Of a stretch of 64,000 bases of DNA, positions 32,063 through 43,534 are shown piece after piece. The first letter of the stretch is position 1. Each line of letters starts with the position of its first letter. Source of the stretch: Coremacera marginata (lineage: Eukaryota; Arthropoda; Insecta; Diptera; Sciomyzidae); the NCBI GenBank assembly GCA_914767935.1, contig OU612043.1:117275690-117339689 (forward strand), read 5' to 3'. Both the position numbers and the translations under genes were made by a program. The notes under the pieces were generated by a model. That model saw nothing but the letters and a program-made list of their open reading frames with translations, ran no database searches and had not been told where the DNA came from.

Positions 32063-32896
32063 TTAATGAGGGGCTGGTTGAAAATCTAAAAAAGTATTAT
32101 CAGATACGTTAGGTGTTGTGTTGGTGTCAGTGTGGCCAGATTCGCATGTCAGCTCGGAGACCTGACGCTGCGGCGGGAAACTTCTGGAATTCCTTCCATG
32201 TTCCTCGTCCAGTAATTCACGCCTCCGAACAAACGCGCGAAGCTGACTAACACTACCCACTGAGACATACAACAAACTACGTCGCACATCTAGCCTTAAA
32301 TTTCGTCGCAAAATCTCCAACAGGGCTTGACAATCAAGAGGCCTTTGCAGTTTGTCTGTAAGCTGCAAGACTGCCTCATAGTATTCGTCAAATTTCTCAT
32401 CGAACTTTTGCTTGCGACTGCGCACTAAGTCCATGATATCGAGATCGGTTCGGTGGTCAGTAAATTGGCTTCGAAGCTCAGCGCATAATGCTGTCCATTC
32501 GATGCGGGTGACACTTCGATGGTACCGCCAGAACCAATCCAAGGCCTTGCCCACGAACAGCAGGTGTGCATGGTCAGCTAGCGCTCCAAAGTCTCCCCGC
32601 AAGCTTTGCATTGTCAGAGAGTGTATTTGATAAATGAAATTATCGATGGTCAGCGCATCAGTTTTACCACTGAAGGTGATTTTCCAGTTGGAAATTTTGC
32701 TGGCAACACTCTTTGCCAACACAAAGTGCGAGGACCAACCTGGAACACCACTGCCACTGGGCACCTGCTGATTCGGTGGCGGAGGACCTGGAAAGCCCTG
32801 AGGATATCCTCGACCGTATCCGACATCTGGAAGTGGAGCCTGGTGAAGATGAGGTTGTTGATAATTTAAAAATTGGTGATTATTTGCAACAGGCAT
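32063..32896 (-). CDS. Osvaldo-like Gag, capsid part
   Basis: 277 codons on the minus strand. A Pro/Gln-rich start (GFPGPPPPNQQVPSGSG) leads to a capsid-like helical region with WKITFSGKTDALTIDNFIYQ, DWFWRYHRSV, QFTDHRTDLDIMDLV and KQKFDEKFDEYYEAVLQL. This is the style of Gypsy Gag retrotransposon domains. I see no CCHC knuckle; the C-terminus is short and polar. An ORF in another frame upstream carries the RING finger, and the two may have been one Gag before a stop at about 33,030 and a shift near 32,920. Confidence 0.75.
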   Translation of the reverse strand: MPVANNHQFLNYQQPHLHQAPLPDVGYGRGYPQGFPGPPPPNQQVPSGSGVPGWSSHFVLAKSVASKISNWKITFSGKTDALTIDNFIYQIHSLTMQSLRGDFGALADHAHLLFVGKALDWFWRYHRSVTRIEWTALCAELRSQFTDHRTDLDIMDLVRSRKQKFDEKFDEYYEAVLQLTDKLQRPLDCQALLEILRRNLRLDVRRSLLYVSVGSVSQLRAFVRRRELLDEEHGRNSRSFPPQRQVSELTCESGHTDTNTTPNVSDNTFLDFQPAPH

Positions 32897-33027
32897 TGAT
32901 GCTCGCGCCTGTTGGAGACCCTGCGACGGAACAGGATGTGGCGTTGCTCCGTGCGGACGTTGCTATGTCTGACTTGGTTTAAATTCAATTTTTCGAGTTC
33001 GGTTCGAACTGCCTCATTAATCAAGAG

Positions 33028-33525
33028 CTACAAATCTTTATCTGAATATGATTGTTGTGCCGAACTGGGCTGAAAATTATCAGATAGATCTTGATAATTC
33101 TCACTAGCAGCTTGATCGGAGAACCGTTCGACCGACTCATTTGCAAACGGCTGCCTCGCCGAAAGTTTCGTATTTGAATCTTGCTCCTGTCTGAAACCTA
33201 AGTTTCTTTGGCTTCTAGTGGCCGGACGTCCCTTCTTTACCGCGCCCTGGCTAGAATTCGTTTTACCTGGCGAAGATAACGAAGAAGCACCCACTAGAGC
33301 TGACTGATATGGCCTAAGTTTCTTGTCGCTGCAAAGCGTACGGCACAACGGACAACTGTGGCTCGTATGAATCCACTGAGATATACATGCTCGGTGGAAA
33401 ACGTGCTTGCATGGTGTCAGCACCATGTCTTCAGGCTTTGTGAAAGCCTGCTTGCAAATGCTGCACAAATTTTCCGCACCCTCCACCTGAGCTGGTATAT
33501 CCTCCGTGCTATGGTGCAACGGCAT
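33028..33525 (-). CDS. RING-H2 finger ORF at the Gag N-terminus of the Osvaldo-like element
   Basis: 165 codons from an ATG at 33525. A complete RING-H2 pattern is visible: C21-x2-C24-x14-C39-x-H41-x2-H44-x2-C47-x10-C58-x2-C61, with Trp51 and the CPLC proline where E2-binding RINGs have them. The rest is Ser/Gln-rich and disordered. It sits between the primer site and the capsid ORF in the Gag position. By family knowledge RING-H2 domains act as ubiquitin ligases; a role in Gag turnover, budding or attack on host factors is inference. It ends at a stop followed by NEAVRTELEKLNLNQ in frame, so it was probably fused to capsid. Confidence 0.75.
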   Translation of the reverse strand: MPLHHSTEDIPAQVEGAENLCSICKQAFTKPEDMVLTPCKHVFHRACISQWIHTSHSCPLCRTLCSDKKLRPYQSALVGASSLSSPGKTNSSQGAVKKGRPATRSQRNLGFRQEQDSNTKLSARQPFANESVERFSDQAASENYQDLSDNFQPSSAQQSYSDKDL

Positions 33526-34234
33526 TGCAGCTATGTCAACAAAATAAAAAAAAAATCAATGAATATTTGTATAAAATTGGGTAATTATGCCACTACTAAA
33601 ACCGTTGGTTTAGGCAGTGATGACGCAGTTGAAAAAAAATAATAAAAATAAAAAAAATAAATGCATAAAATGAACTTATTTGGTCTTAGGAGAGAATGTT
33701 GCTATCCAAAAAAATTTGAGTGCTGGTTGCTGGCTGGCTGAGTCAGGGGTTCCTTTTAAAAAAAATAAAAAACTACGTTAAATGGGCCTGCTGAAAGTTC
33801 CATGCCACGGCGAAATAGTCCCGAGTGCCGCGGTCGACCAGTGCGATTTTACGCGACAACATCGCATTCCATGCGACACTCGACACTACCCCCCCGCAAC
33901 ACGAAAACTCTCAGCAAGAATTCACAAACAAAAAAAAATTTAAAATAAATTAAGTTAATAATAACACAAAGTATGAAATTCAACGCGATCACAGATTTCA
34001 TGTCCACATAGAGGAATAAATCGGTTCAGACGATTTACCATCGGATCCAGTATAAGGTTGAGCCTCATGCCGGATATTTCGATTGAATAAAACCCGATGA
34101 TTTTATTCGGAAAAAAAACAACACGAATGCCATAAAAACTGCTAAAAAAAAAATTTTACATTAAATTGGTTTGAATCCACGACGCGATACCGAACATAAA
34201 AAAAAAGTAGAGATGGGAACCGAATTAATTTCGG
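33526..34234 (-). other. 5' leader of the Osvaldo-like element
   Basis: About 710 nt between primer site and first ATG, without a credible gene. Packaging and frameshift signals could lie here but none is recognised. Confidence 0.5.
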
Positions 34235-34252
34235 GCCCCACGTTGGGCGCCA
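34235..34252 (-). promoter_or_regulatory. tRNA-Lys-type primer binding site
   Basis: On the minus strand TGGCGCCCAACGTGGGGC starts 2 nt inside the right LTR. It equals the 18-nt site used with tRNA-Lys1,2, known from lentivirus-like and Osvaldo-type elements. Confidence 0.9.
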
Positions 34253-35300
34253 ATTGTAGCGGAGCGAAATGAGCCACGACCGAATTACAAAAACTAAAAT
34301 AAACGCGTCTGGCAACGCTGAGCGGTGAGGCCGACCAGGGAAGCAGCAGCCCTGACTTTGCATTTGTTTTGAGGGCGCACGTTGAATGCGCCCCTGTGGC
34401 TTTCGCACAGAAATTTAGTCAGGGCGCCTGCTTACCTCAACCGACGCCACCGCTCCCGGTCAGGTGACCCGCGGACCCGAAGTTGGCCACGACTGCACGT
34501 GCTGGTTAGCCTATGTGCTAGCAGTTCGGGAGTGATGGGGGGGTTCGTGGTGGCCAACCCCGCGTACCTTCGCCGTACAAATAAATCACGTGCAATTACA
34601 AAAAAATATCGCCTCGGGATTCCAAATCAACAAATTGGAAGTTACCGGACCTGAAACGAGAGAAATTTAAATAATGAGAAAAAAATATGGAAAGGTTGGG
34701 AGCCCCTGGCTCATTCATCCACCAACCAACACTCGAGCCAGATGTTCAGGCTCAGCCCACACATCCCTCCCTACCATGGAGGACCCCGGGGCGAAGTAGT
34801 TAGTCCTCCCCTAAAGCAACCAATTCTCTCCTTCGACCAAATAAAAATAACTTACATGTTCATTTTAATACAGTTCTTTTTAATATAATAGAATACCAAT
34901 AAAAAAAAATGTATACATAGTCAGCTTAGTTTAAATTTTGAAGACATTATCGGTGTTATAATTTACGTTTTATGCTTACAGGTATTTTTTTTTTCAAATT
35001 TATGTTTCAAATAAAAGTTTTTATTTATATTTAAGTTTGATTTTAAATAAAATGTTTGTATTTTTATTTAAGTTTAGCTTTAAATAAAAGTTTTTATTTG
35101 TATTTAAGTTTAGTTTTAAAGAATGTTAAATGTTGAAATTATGTTAAATTTTTTTTTTTTTTTGTATTGTTAAATTAATTGTTTATATTATGTTTAAGGT
35201 TTCGTTTTATATGAATTTTAAGGTTTCATATTATATTAAGGTTAAGTTTTCATATTATGTTACTTTTAATATATTGTATTTATGTAATAGCTATTCTCAT

Positions 35301-35872
35301 TGTTTAGGTCTTAACTTTCGGTGTTGCACCGAAATTTAGTTTAACCAAATGTTTACTCTGAACTTTAGGTGTTGCACCAAAAGTTCACTATATCAAATGA
35401 TAACGCAAGAATACTTTCTCTGGTTGTAAGAACAACTGATTAATTTTATTTTTCTACCATCTATTTATAATACATTTTCCTTAAAATAAATTATATTAAA
35501 ACTATAGAAATAAGCAAAAAATGTACAAAATAATAAATAAAACTGTTAATTTAGGCAAAAATAAATGAATCGGTCATTTTGCCTGCCTTGCAATTCTTCA
35601 AGGCTAGACTAATGACCGCTTAGTTGTTGTTGTCCAAAGTCGTTGTTCGCTGGTGTCATTTTCCTGCCTTGCTGTTATGCAAGGCCAGGTAATGACCGCT
35701 TGCGTTGTTGTAGCAAGCGTTTGCCAATATACTGGATTGCGTTGTTGTTGTTATAGTAAAACGATGACTTATGTTGATAAGTTTGGTAGCCGGCTGGCTA
35801 CTAAGACGGAACTGACTGTTTGTATTGTTGTTGTTGCGTACGTTGACTTTTGCAGCCAGCTGGATACCAACA
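35301..35872 (-). repeat. 3' LTR of the BEL/Pao element
   Basis: 572 bp. It carries two units of a hairpin motif, TTTCGGTGTTGCACCGAAA and TTTAGGTGTTGCACCAAAA, at about 35,315-35,390. TSD CTCAT lies just outside. Confidence 0.9.
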
Positions 35873-35881
35873 TTCTCCCCT
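35873..35881 (-). promoter_or_regulatory. Polypurine tract of the BEL/Pao element
   Basis: AGGGGAGAA on the minus strand directly abuts the 3' LTR start TGTTGGTATCC. Confidence 0.8.
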
Positions 35882-35905
35882 GCGTTGAACGAATTTCGAT
35901 CAACC

Positions 35906-38900
35906 TTATCTTCCGTAAATAGTTATAATTTCCGGTTCTTCTATGACGTCATCAGGTGCGTTGACGTGGTTTCTTGGAGCTGGTTGTGGTGATAATCGAT
36001 TGCTGATGTGAAGTTTCCTGATTCGTTTCCACACGGACCACGAAACGATACACGCGATGAGGAGGATACATGAGTAGCTAACGATGTATTGATGGATATC
36101 ATGTGGCCGAAGGTTATTTGGTTCTTCAAATTTAAGGTTTTCTATTTCGTGTTGGAGTGCTGTCAGTTGGTTGAGCTGATCTTCTGCTGCTGTTTCCTTG
36201 ATATTTAGGAGAAATGGTTCCATAGGATCAGGACTGTCCAGTTCTGCCATAATGCCCAATTTTGTGTATGAGGAGTGCAAGGAGCTGGTGACGATGAAAT
36301 GTCCTTGTATGGTGATAAAGTCATTTTTCAATGTGCAGTCTGGTTGTAGGCTGAGGCGACCAGACCCACTTAAAGCCACTTGAAATACATCGTTGCTGCA
36401 TACTGCTGACATTCGAGTTGCTGATACGGCAAAAATCCATTGATTTGCGTGTTCCATTTGAATCCAGATTTCCTTGGAATTGGTTTTTGTGAACTCGCAG
36501 TTAGTAATGGTTTCGTTGTTCAGCAAGTTGATGTCACATGATTGCTCGCTAGCTCCTTTGTTATAAATTGAATGAATGTTGGCACATAGAAATATGTCTT
36601 CTTTGGCTTGGCTACATTGTTTTAGTTTTGTGGGCGTTGTGGGAAAATACCGATCACGATGTAGATTGACTGCCATGAGCGAAGTTGATGGTTTTATGGA
36701 TCTCATTGTGTTGTTGATCAAAACTGGAATGGGTATCATCTTGAAGACTTCAAATAACTCCTGACTGACCAGTGGTATTTTGATGTCAAATATTACATAG
36801 TCCTCCGAAATACCTCCTTTAACCTTCATTAGTTTGTAGAAGGATAGTAACTCGTCATACTCCACGGGTAACTGAAATTGGGGTGGAAGGTGATTTTTGA
36901 TACTCATTATTTCCTGTCGACATTGTTGGGGGCTGATTAGCATTGGATGAATTCGCCCATGATGAGTGTCTATTAAAACATCTAACAATGATGACTGGAT
37001 TCTTTGTAGATTTGAAAGTGTTAGTGTCATTTGTACTGCTAATGACAATAACAGTCTAAATGTTTTATCTTGAAATGATTCTTCTGATGTGATATTGATA
37101 CGAATAGCGATTTCTTCTAGTTGATGCTCAATCATTCCTAGTTTGATCTTGGTCCCGTTTTGATGCTGTTTCATGATGTTAATTGTTGAATTCATTATTG
37201 ATGTTTGTGTTTTCAGCAAACTCCGTACATGTTCTTCATTCGATTGCACCTTGTCAATGGTCTGAGACATCTGTGTTGCGTATTCGGAGTCCAAAATTCC
37301 AAACAAAGAATGCCCAATATTACCAATCAAATCTATCGCTCCTCTTGCGTGTCTTTTATGTGCGTAGAAGAGCCTGTTATCCTGCTTGAGTTCTTCTAGT
37401 GCTCGCATGAATTGGTCAACCAGGATCGTGCAGGTAGCTACTTGATGAACTTGATCACATAATTGATTTAGAAACGTTGTGCCATTTGTCAAGCTCTCTA
37501 ATTCAGCTCGAAATGGTGCCATATCATAGAAAACAATTAAATTCCACTCCTTTGTTACTAATTTAATGTTTCCTATGGTCTCGAAATGTATGCCGGAATT
37601 TTTGTTGAACTGTGTGACCTCAATCGGAGTACATAGTATTAATGGCAGTATTAACAAGGTTATTAATACTATGTTACTGAACGCTAGTTGAGGCAGTCGC
37701 ATCCTTTTTGAAGGTACTTCAGGTTTACTTAGAGGTTGAGTAATTGTGGTGGCATGCGGGTGTGCTCTGGAGGGGGTTGGTTCATCCTTATTGATGTTTA
37801 TTGGATCTTCATCGACTGGAAGTGGTGCTAGCCTATGTATTGCTCTTCGTGATATACCGGTTGATGTGCGTACATCAGCGACTCGAACTAGCCCGTCATG
37901 ACCCCTTATTACCTTTGTGATACGACCGAGTGGCCATTTTAACGGGGGTAGATTGTCATCCTTGATTATGACCATTGCACCTGGTTTGATGTTTCTGGAC
38001 TCATGGTGCCATTTGTATCGATGTTGTAAGCCGTGAAGATACTCACTGGACCATCTTCTCCAAAATTCTGCCTTAAGCTGCATGACTAGTTTCCATCTAG
38101 TGGGATTTTTGGCGTTGTTTGGCTGGGCATTGGGATCAATTGTTGAGGTCAAAGGCTCTCCTATGAGAAAGTGTCCCGGGGTGAGTGCTTGAAAGTCATT
38201 AGGATTTGATGACATTGGTGTGATTGGTCTTGAATTCATTATGGCCTCTGCTTCAGCTAGGACGGTCCCCATTTCTTTAGATGTTTGTGATGCGGATGCC
38301 AATGTTTTTTGTAATAAATTCTTTGCTGATTTCACCGCCGCTTCCCAAAGTCCACCGAAGTGTGGTGCACGTGGTGGGATAAATGAGAAGTAAATTCCTT
38401 TAATGTTGCATTCATCTTTGATTTTTCGTTGGGCATTGTCATCGTGAATGATCAATTGTAATTCCTGTAATTGGTTCCTAGCTCCTACGAAGTTTGTAGC
38501 ATTATCGCAGTAGATTGTCGCGCAATGTCCACGACGAGCCATAAAACGTCTGAGTGCTCCAATGAAGGCCTCAGTAGTGAGATCGCTAACCAATTCCATA
38601 TGAACAGCCTTCGTCGCGAAACAGCAAAATACGGCTACATATGCCTTGAGCGGTGGTTTTCCTCGAATTTTGAAGTGTGTCCAAATTGGACCAAAGAAAT
38701 CTACTCCAGCGGTGATGAATGGTCTTGCAGGTTGTACTCTGTCGGCGGGTAGATTACCCATTAATTGTTGTAATAGTTTTGGTTTAGCTCTAGTGCATTG
38801 AACACAGTGTTGCGTGACAGAGCGAGCTAAGTTTTTAAGTTTTAGTGGCCAAAATCTTTGTCTCGTGATAGACATGAGTGTTTGAGGACCAGCATGAAGG

Positions 38901-39076
38901 TGTTCCTTATGCAAATCGTTCAATAAAAGTTTTGTGATTATGTTATTATATGGTAACAGCATCGGATGTTTTGCATCATAGCTCAACTTAGATGATTCTA
39001 ACCGGCCACCTACTCTTAACATGCCCTTATCATCTAGGAAAGGTGTTAGAGTGTTGATTGGACTATTGTTGCTCAC
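35906..39076 (-). CDS. BEL/Pao integrase fused to an errantivirus/baculovirus-F-like envelope protein
   Basis: An open frame of 1,056 codons. Residues 1-100 hold the integrase zinc domain (His56/59/61 region; Cys91 and Cys94). The catalytic triad is Asp126 (VDFFGP), Asp191 (YCDNATNF) and Glu245 (GGLWEAAVK), and a BEL C-terminal domain runs to about 440. A hydrophobic segment at 466-486 looks like a signal or membrane anchor. Then follow a cleavage-type RHAR site at 575-578 with a fusion-peptide-like GAIDLIGNIGHSLFGIL after it, a heptad-rich region at 600-665, several N-glycosylation sites, cysteines at 821-914 and a transmembrane segment at about 998-1016 with a basic cytoplasmic tail. The fold resembles insect errantivirus and baculovirus F proteins. 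It should act at membranes as a fusion protein; the copy is endogenous and lacks an intact gag-RT. Confidence 0.85.
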   Translation of the reverse strand: MSNNSPINTLTPFLDDKGMLRVGGRLESSKLSYDAKHPMLLPYNNIITKLLLNDLHKEHLHAGPQTLMSITRQRFWPLKLKNLARSVTQHCVQCTRAKPKLLQQLMGNLPADRVQPARPFITAGVDFFGPIWTHFKIRGKPPLKAYVAVFCCFATKAVHMELVSDLTTEAFIGALRRFMARRGHCATIYCDNATNFVGARNQLQELQLIIHDDNAQRKIKDECNIKGIYFSFIPPRAPHFGGLWEAAVKSAKNLLQKTLASASQTSKEMGTVLAEAEAIMNSRPITPMSSNPNDFQALTPGHFLIGEPLTSTIDPNAQPNNAKNPTRWKLVMQLKAEFWRRWSSEYLHGLQHRYKWHHESRNIKPGAMVIIKDDNLPPLKWPLGRITKVIRGHDGLVRVADVRTSTGISRRAIHRLAPLPVDEDPININKDEPTPSRAHPHATTITQPLSKPEVPSKRMRLPQLAFSNIVLITLLILPLILCTPIEVTQFNKNSGIHFETIGNIKLVTKEWNLIVFYDMAPFRAELESLTNGTTFLNQLCDQVHQVATCTILVDQFMRALEELKQDNRLFYAHKRHARGAIDLIGNIGHSLFGILDSEYATQMSQTIDKVQSNEEHVRSLLKTQTSIMNSTINIMKQHQNGTKIKLGMIEHQLEEIAIRINITSEESFQDKTFRLLLSLAVQMTLTLSNLQRIQSSLLDVLIDTHHGRIHPMLISPQQCRQEIMSIKNHLPPQFQLPVEYDELLSFYKLMKVKGGISEDYVIFDIKIPLVSQELFEVFKMIPIPVLINNTMRSIKPSTSLMAVNLHRDRYFPTTPTKLKQCSQAKEDIFLCANIHSIYNKGASEQSCDINLLNNETITNCEFTKTNSKEIWIQMEHANQWIFAVSATRMSAVCSNDVFQVALSGSGRLSLQPDCTLKNDFITIQGHFIVTSSLHSSYTKLGIMAELDSPDPMEPFLLNIKETAAEDQLNQLTALQHEIENLKFEEPNNLRPHDIHQYIVSYSCILLIACIVSWSVWKRIRKLHISNRLSPQPAPRNHVNAPDDVIEEPEIITIYGR

Positions 39077-41591
39077 AGCAGCTCACTTGCTGCTGCATAC
39101 GCCTTACAATATGTAGCAGCGATTCTTCTATTTCATCTGCAGATAAAGTTGTTGTTGCCTTTGTTGATTTGTGTCGGGTATGATTGATGAAGCGTAGTAC
39201 ATATGCTATTACCCTTTGCAACCGACGGAAAGAATTTTTGTGGTTGACTTCTTCCAGCCAGTTTGTTGTGGGATTTGTAACAGTTGCCGATGTGGCAACT
39301 ACTGCTTTTAGTCTGCGCTCTAACGGACATTCTCCCCTTGGTGGTTGTAATGGCCAATTTGTTATCGCTCCATGCAGAAACAGAGGACCATATAACCAAA
39401 AATTATTGTTAATCAGTTTGCTTGGTGTCAGCCCTCTTGAGATTAGATCAGCAGGATTATCTTCAGATCGTACGTGTCGCCATTGATGTTGAGATGTGAG
39501 TTGTTGAATAACTGAAATCCTGTTGGTGACAAAAGTATGGTAATGAGATGAGTCTGCATTTATCCATCCCAGCACGGCAGTGGAGTCGGACCAAAAATGT
39601 ACATTCGCTTGCTTGATGATTTTGCTTTCTTGAAGTTTTTACATAAGTTCTACGGCTAACTTAGCAGCACATAATTCCAGTCGGGGTAGGGTTATTTGTT
39701 TTGTTGGTGCTACCCTTGATTTTGCACATATAAAACGTACCACTATTGTATTGTGAGCACTTGATGTCCTCATGTATGCTACAGCTCCATATGCCTGCTC
39801 TGAGGCGTCAGCGAAGATGTGTATTTGAGGGTTGGTTGTTTCCTTATGGCCAAAGATGTGGCGAGGGATGCTGAAGCCTTGCAGCAGTTCGAAGTCCGTT
39901 CTAAATTTTAGCCAGGTTGTGTGATGCTCTTGTGGGAGTGTGGCATCCCAGTCCACCTTAAGTTTCCACAACTGTTGAAGAAATATCTTTGCGGTAGTTG
40001 TCACTGGAGTAATGAAGCCAAGAGGATCAAATATGCGAGATATATCTGCCAATGCTGTGCGTTTTGTTATCCTCTGATTACTGTTTGCCAGGATTTTTAG
40101 TTTGAAATTGTCATTTTTAGGATTCCAAGTGAGACCCATGGTTTTGATGCTCTCATTAAGTGAATTGTTGAAGTCAAGAGTAACTTCTTGATCCTTAGAT
40201 GGAATATCTAGTAGTAATTTTGGGTGATTTGCACACCACTTTCGTAGCTTGAATCCAGCGGAGCCTAACATAAGGCGTAGTTGACGTTGTATTTCGAGTG
40301 CAGTAGTGATTTTGTCGGAACCGCTCAATACATCGTCGACGTAGAAATTTTCTTTCACTACTTCTGCTGCCAACGGATAATTGTGAACTTGTTTTTCAGC
40401 TAGCGCTTGCAAGGTGCGCATAGCCAAGTATGGTGCAGAGGTTGTGCCATAAGTTATCGTGGTGAGCTTATAACACTTAAGTGGATGTGATGGATCTTCT
40501 CTCCACCAAATAAGTTGATACCTTTGGTGGTCATTGTCCAGCAATACCTGTCGGTACATTTTTTCGATGTCAGCTGTAAAAACGAATCTTGGGAGACGAA
40601 ACCGTAATAGCGTTGTGGCGACGTCTTCTTGTATGGCTGGCCCTGTTGCCAGTATTTCGTTTAATGATAAGTTGGTTGATTTTTTTGCCGACGCATCGAA
40701 TACAACTCTTAGCTTAGTTGTTGAGCTGTCTGGTTTGAGAACGGCATGATGTGGAAGAAAGTAGTGCGGTCCTTTGATGGTGTCTATTGCTATTTCTTCC
40801 ATATGACCAAGTTTTTCATACTCTTGCATAAAGGACACATACTGACTCTTGAGCTCAGGGTGTTTAACTAGTTTTCGTTCAATAGCTATAAAACGCTGTA
40901 GAGCTATGTCCTTGGATTCACCGAGTAGACTTGGGTCACGCTGAAAAGGTAATTTTACCACAAACCGGCCGTCAATAAATTGATGAGTGTTTTGACGAAA
41001 ATCCTCTTCACAACGTCGTTCAGCTGCAGTTAGGTTTGCCACCCGTAAGTCACATTCTTCAAGTCTCCAGAATTTTTCCATTGTCTCGTTGAGTGACTCA
41101 TCTTCTGTGCATACACCGCAGGTGATATCACTGGTGGATGTATCCTGATTGTATTCCCCACCTATGATCCAGCCAAAAAGCGTATTCTGAAGGATTGGTC
41201 GTCCATCTCCAAGTGAAATTTTACCATTGCTTATCGTTGAAAGGAAAAGTCCAAAGCCGATTAGCAGGTCGATGCTTCCAGCTTCGTTGAAATTTGGATC
41301 GGCTAACTGCAGGTTGCTTGGTATGTTCCACTTGGTTACATCGATGCTACGAGATGGTTGCTTAGACACTATTTCTGTTAATATGTGAGCTTCAATGCGC
41401 TTCTTGAAATTTGAATTATTTGATGAGATTTGAATGTTGACTCTTTCCGCAGTCTGATTTTTAGTTTTGCCAATGCCTTCGATTCCCACGAGGCATGTAT
41501 TTTTGTGCAGATCAAGTTTTTTCTTTTTGTTATGAAATTGGCCTGTGAACCGTTGTCTAGAAGAGCTCGGCAAGGTATCTGTTTTCCCCAC
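39063..41591 (-). pseudogene. BEL/Pao protease end, reverse transcriptase and RNase H
   Basis: DLLIGFGLFLSTISNGKISL and TLFGWIIGGEYN mark the protease end and linker. RT shows KLRVVFDASAKKSTNLSLN, PRFVFTADIEKMYRQVLL (motif A), TITYGTTSAPYLAMRTL and ENFYVDDVLSGS (YVDD). The RNase H-like domain has IFADASEQAYGAVAYMR and ITLPRLELCAAKLAVELM. An in-frame TAA near 39639 interrupts RNase H, the frame resumes with VLGWINADSSHYHTFV and VRSEDNPADLISRGLTP, and a shift at 39,063-39,076 leads into integrase. Confidence 0.88.
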
Positions 41592-43291
41592 TTGTCACTT
41601 ATGGTTACAGAAATCGTGCTGAGCAATGCCTTCATGGTGTTAATTGAATGATCCTGCAGCGCAGCTAAAGAAGCTGGGACATCTTGGGCTGGTGCAATTA
41701 TACTATTGTTGTTTTGTGCTGACTTTGAAAATAGTTTTTGAGACGACTTTTGCGAAACAGCGTTGACCACCTTTCCAAATCCTTCTAAATGCAGAAGTGT
41801 GTTGTGCTTCTTATGACATTTTAAACAGCTCCCTGATGAGCATGAAGTGGCATTGTGACCGTTTTTAAAAAAATTTACACAACGTTTAGCTCCTTGAACA
41901 GCATTTAAACGTTGTTTTGGCGTCATCGTTAGGAAATCCTGACATCTGAAAAGCAAATGGTTTTGTTTACAGATGATGCACCTCTGGTCACTCGATATTG
42001 ACACGCTCAATGCTTGATACGATTTGTTGCGTCCTTGATCGCTGCCGTCTTTGCCTGCTCTGGCACCAAGAGCTTCTAGTGATTGAAAACGAAGGTTCAG
42101 GAAGCTGAGGAAAGAATTGAGTGTCGGCATCTCCTTCGGTTGGCTCAACGATTGTTCCCATAGTGCATGAGTACCTTTGCTGAGATGTTGGGTCAATATA
42201 TATAGCAATATTGGGTCCCAATTTTCGGTTTTTACGCCGAGATTTTGGAGGCTGAGAACGCATTCCAGGGTAGTATCATGAAGCAGCTTGATTGATGCTG
42301 CGCTTTCTGCATAGGATGTTGATTGAGTGAGTAGCCTTTTTAAAGATGCATTGATCAGCATACGCGGATTTTCATATCTCTCGTTGATTACCTTCCAAGC
42401 TGCTTCGTAATTGACTGCAGATGCCGTAAAAATGTTGAATTAATCTTGCAGCCTCATCACACAAGCTGGATTTCAAAAACCACATTTTTTGGCATTGTGG
42501 GATTGATTGCTTATCCACCAATTCAGTGAATAAGTCGTGGAATTGCCTCCATTTTGAATAGTTACCGTCAAATTTTGGTAAGTCTATTTTCGGTAGATTC
42601 AAACTTGATGCGTGTTTTTTCTCGACCGTGGGAAATGAATTGGTTGATGGACTTTGTTGATCAACCGTGTGAGCCAATTCCTGAATCTGCCAGATATTAG
42701 CTTGATATTTTGCTCAATTGCAATGAAATCGTCGTAATTATAATCACCTGAGTCGCAAGAGCTCCATATTTTGTTGTGAATCTCTTGTGCTACATGCCAA
42801 TGTTGCTCGATGTTGTTTGCTAGATTGGCATAAAAGCGTGGTGAATGAATGCTTTTACTGATGTCATCAAGTGCAGCCATTATTGAGTTTTGTGTTGAAA
42901 GAATTATTTTCCTTTGCTTCTCTACTAAGCCTCGTAAATTTTGTGTTGATTTTGCGTCCTCTAATCCTCCTTGACTCCTGGGTGCTGGTTTAACAGTTTT
43001 GCTTGCCAGTAGTTGTTTTTCCAAATCTTCTCTGCATTCACTGTATCTAGCACCAATCACTTTGTGAACGTCTTTTTCAAAGTATGGATGATTGCTATCC
43101 GAGCCAGGTACGTTGCGTATGGCGTTGTCATTCCTGTTGAATTGAGTCCATAGTTCGTCTAATTCCTTTATTTTTGCTGTGAAAAATTCCGACGTCCTTC
43201 TGTCAAGTGGTGCCTTTTTGATGTTTGCAATTGATTTTTGTATCGTGACGCTTAATTCGTCCTGTTGTTCTATCAGTTCATTGAATCCCAT
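41378..43291 (-). pseudogene. BEL/Pao gag and protease start, three frames
   Basis: The start MGFNELIEQQDEL is at 43291. A coiled-coil-like N-terminus is followed by LPKIDLPKFDGNYSKWRQF (DUF1759-type Gag core) in a second frame. A third frame has LNSFLSFLNLRFQSLEALG, zinc knuckles (CIICKQNHLLFRC, CLKCHKKHNTLLH) and the protease active site ALLDNGSQANFI, where DNG replaces DSG. Frames shift near 42,600-42,677 and 42,361-42,372. Particle assembly would need all three joined. Confidence 0.82.
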
Positions 43292-43517
43292 GATTAAAAT
43301 ATACTGCGTCTTATGAGACGACCACTGATGTATATTTTGTTGTGTGTCGAAATCGGGTTCACCGAATGCTGAGGTGTGTTGTTTTTATGTCGGACACTAC
43401 TGGCACATTAACCAGGATATCGCGCGTTGCTGAAGGCTGCTTGTCCTTCTTCGGTGTCACCAAAATGTTTTTTGGTGCTTTGCGTTGTTCTGTTGAAGGC
43501 TGCTCGTCCTTTTTAAT

Positions 43518-43531
43518 CGTCGGGGTCACCA
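43518..43531 (-). promoter_or_regulatory. Primer binding site, BEL/Pao element
   Basis: TGGTGACCCCGACG on the minus strand, 3 nt inside the 5' LTR. From memory this pairs with the tRNA-Trp acceptor end; not verified. Confidence 0.65.
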
Positions 43532-43534
43532 AAA

